A model generated the notes under the pieces. That model did no database searches. It saw only the letters and a program-made list of their open reading frames with translations, and was not told where the DNA came from. 64,000 bases of DNA from Piromyces finnis (lineage: Eukaryota; Neocallimastigomycota; Neocallimastigomycetes; Neocallimastigales; Neocallimastigaceae). This document shows positions 63,523 to 64,000 of the stretch, piece after piece. Each line of letters begins with the position of its first letter. The first letter of the stretch is position 1. The position numbers and the translations under genes are program-made. The DNA is taken from positions 844,001-908,000 of the forward strand of contig MCFH01000004.1 of NCBI GenBank assembly GCA_002104945.1, written 5' to 3'.

Positions 63523-64000
63523 ATGAATAATAACAATAATATTAAATATAACAATAACTATCAAAGAGTAGTTTCAAATTCACCTACTCTTTCAGAATCA
63601 TCAAATTTATCATCAAATACCTTAATTAATATTGATGATTCTGACGAACAAACTTTGATAAATTTTGGTGTAAATAAAAAGACAGAATACTTAAAAACTT
63701 ATCAAAATAATAATAGTAAAACTTTAATAAAGGATGCTATCAATAAATATATATCATTTAATGTCTTAAAACTAGGATTTCTTATTATAGGATGGTATTG
63801 TGCTTCTGCTTTTCATAGCAACTATCAAAAAAAGGTGTTAAAACAATACAAACATCCATTTACTATAACTTATTTACAATTTTTAAGTATTGTATTTTAC
63901 AGTGGAATTAGTCATTTCGCTGGATTTACTAAACTTCAAAAAATTTCAAAATATGTAGTTAAACAAACTCTTCCATTGAGTATGTTTCAAATTTTTGGAC
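63523..64000 (+). CDS. Triose-phosphate/nucleotide-sugar transporter family protein (partial)
   Basis: An ORF opens at ATG 63523 and runs off the window after 159 codons. The first ~85 residues are Asn/Ser-rich and cytosolic in character. Membrane segments then begin, with NVLKLGFLIIGWYCASAFHS and NYQKKVLKQYKHPFTITYLQ, the N-terminal signature of the TPT/SLC35E family (typically WY..NI.FNIYNKKVLN.FPYP.T...LQ), followed by a second hydrophobic segment, FLSIVFYSGISHFAGF. Members are ten-helix antiporters of the Golgi, ER or plastids exchanging sugar phosphates or nucleotide sugars. The substrate cannot be told from this part. Later introns cannot be judged. Confidence 0.75.
   Translation, partial: MNNNNNIKYNNNYQRVVSNSPTLSESSNLSSNTLINIDDSDEQTLINFGVNKKTEYLKTYQNNNSKTLIKDAINKYISFNVLKLGFLIIGWYCASAFHSNYQKKVLKQYKHPFTITYLQFLSIVFYSGISHFAGFTKLQKISKYVVKQTLPLSMFQIFG

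Overview
The window looks like nuclear DNA from a zoosporic, early-diverging fungus, most probably an anaerobic gut fungus (Neocallimastigomycota). This is an inference from several observations. The DNA is extremely AT-rich with long A/T homopolymers and trinucleotide microsatellites. Genes carry short introns with GTAAG/GTAAT donors. Proteins have Asn-rich tracts, and one Asn-rich ORF is 1,780 residues long. Two genes (SAS-6 and DRC9/IQCG) are needed only by cells with basal bodies and motile flagella. An Hsp78-type chaperone carries an organelle presequence ending in RFYSQ.

Layout: 0.3-1.1 kb, SNRNP25, a minor (U12-type) spliceosome protein (-). 1.8-5.0 kb, Gyp5/EVI5-type RabGAP (-). 5.0-8.4 kb, empty AT-rich DNA. 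8.5-14.8 kb, CSB/Rad26 Swi2/Snf2 repair ATPase (-), divergent from DRC9/IQCG (+, 15.5-17.2 kb). 19.4-20.3 kb, intronless DUF1295 membrane protein (-). 21.6-24.3 kb, V-ATPase catalytic subunit A (+), whose first intron directly follows the ATG. 24.9-28.8 kb, four 5'-truncated LINE-like retrotransposons joined head to tail at their poly(A) tails. 28.9-29.2 kb, an AAT microsatellite. 29.8-35.1 kb, the giant Asn-rich tail-anchored ORF (+). 36.1-39.8 kb, SAS-6 (+) with a 0.7-kb AAT microsatellite in one intron. 40.2-42.8 kb, archaeal-type cofactor-independent phosphoglycerate mutase (-). 44.1-46.5 kb, Hsp78/ClpB (+). 47.3-53.0 kb, a complete LINE-like element with a perfect 14-bp target-site duplication, an intact 1,507-aa ORF and a structured 124-bp tandem repeat at its 5' end. 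53.2-55.6 kb, Bfr2/AATF ribosome-biogenesis factor (-). 55.6-61.6 kb, about 6 kb without a recognisable gene. 61.6-62.1 kb, a small secreted Cys-rich protein (+). 62.4-62.7 kb, a possible FKBP-like remnant (-). 63.5 kb to the end, the N-terminal part of a triose-phosphate/nucleotide-sugar transporter family protein (+).

The protein genes are mostly housekeeping and are not organised as one pathway. The most unusual feature lies in the 6-kb gene-free stretch. Between 57,089 and 58,422 the minus strand reads TGTANATA (N = A, T or C) 35 times in 1.33 kb, with eight more copies at 56.1-56.9 kb. This is the RNA recognition element of Pumilio/PUF proteins, and the opposite strand shows almost none. 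The sites sit in a strongly diverged tandem repeat of roughly 55-75 bp, and no coding gene is visible there. This resembles the logic of the mammalian lncRNA NORAD, a multi-site sponge for Pumilio. A block of interleaved inverted repeats (58,575-58,719) lies just upstream of the array on that strand. These ideas come from reading the sequence only. Expression, conservation and PUF binding are untested.
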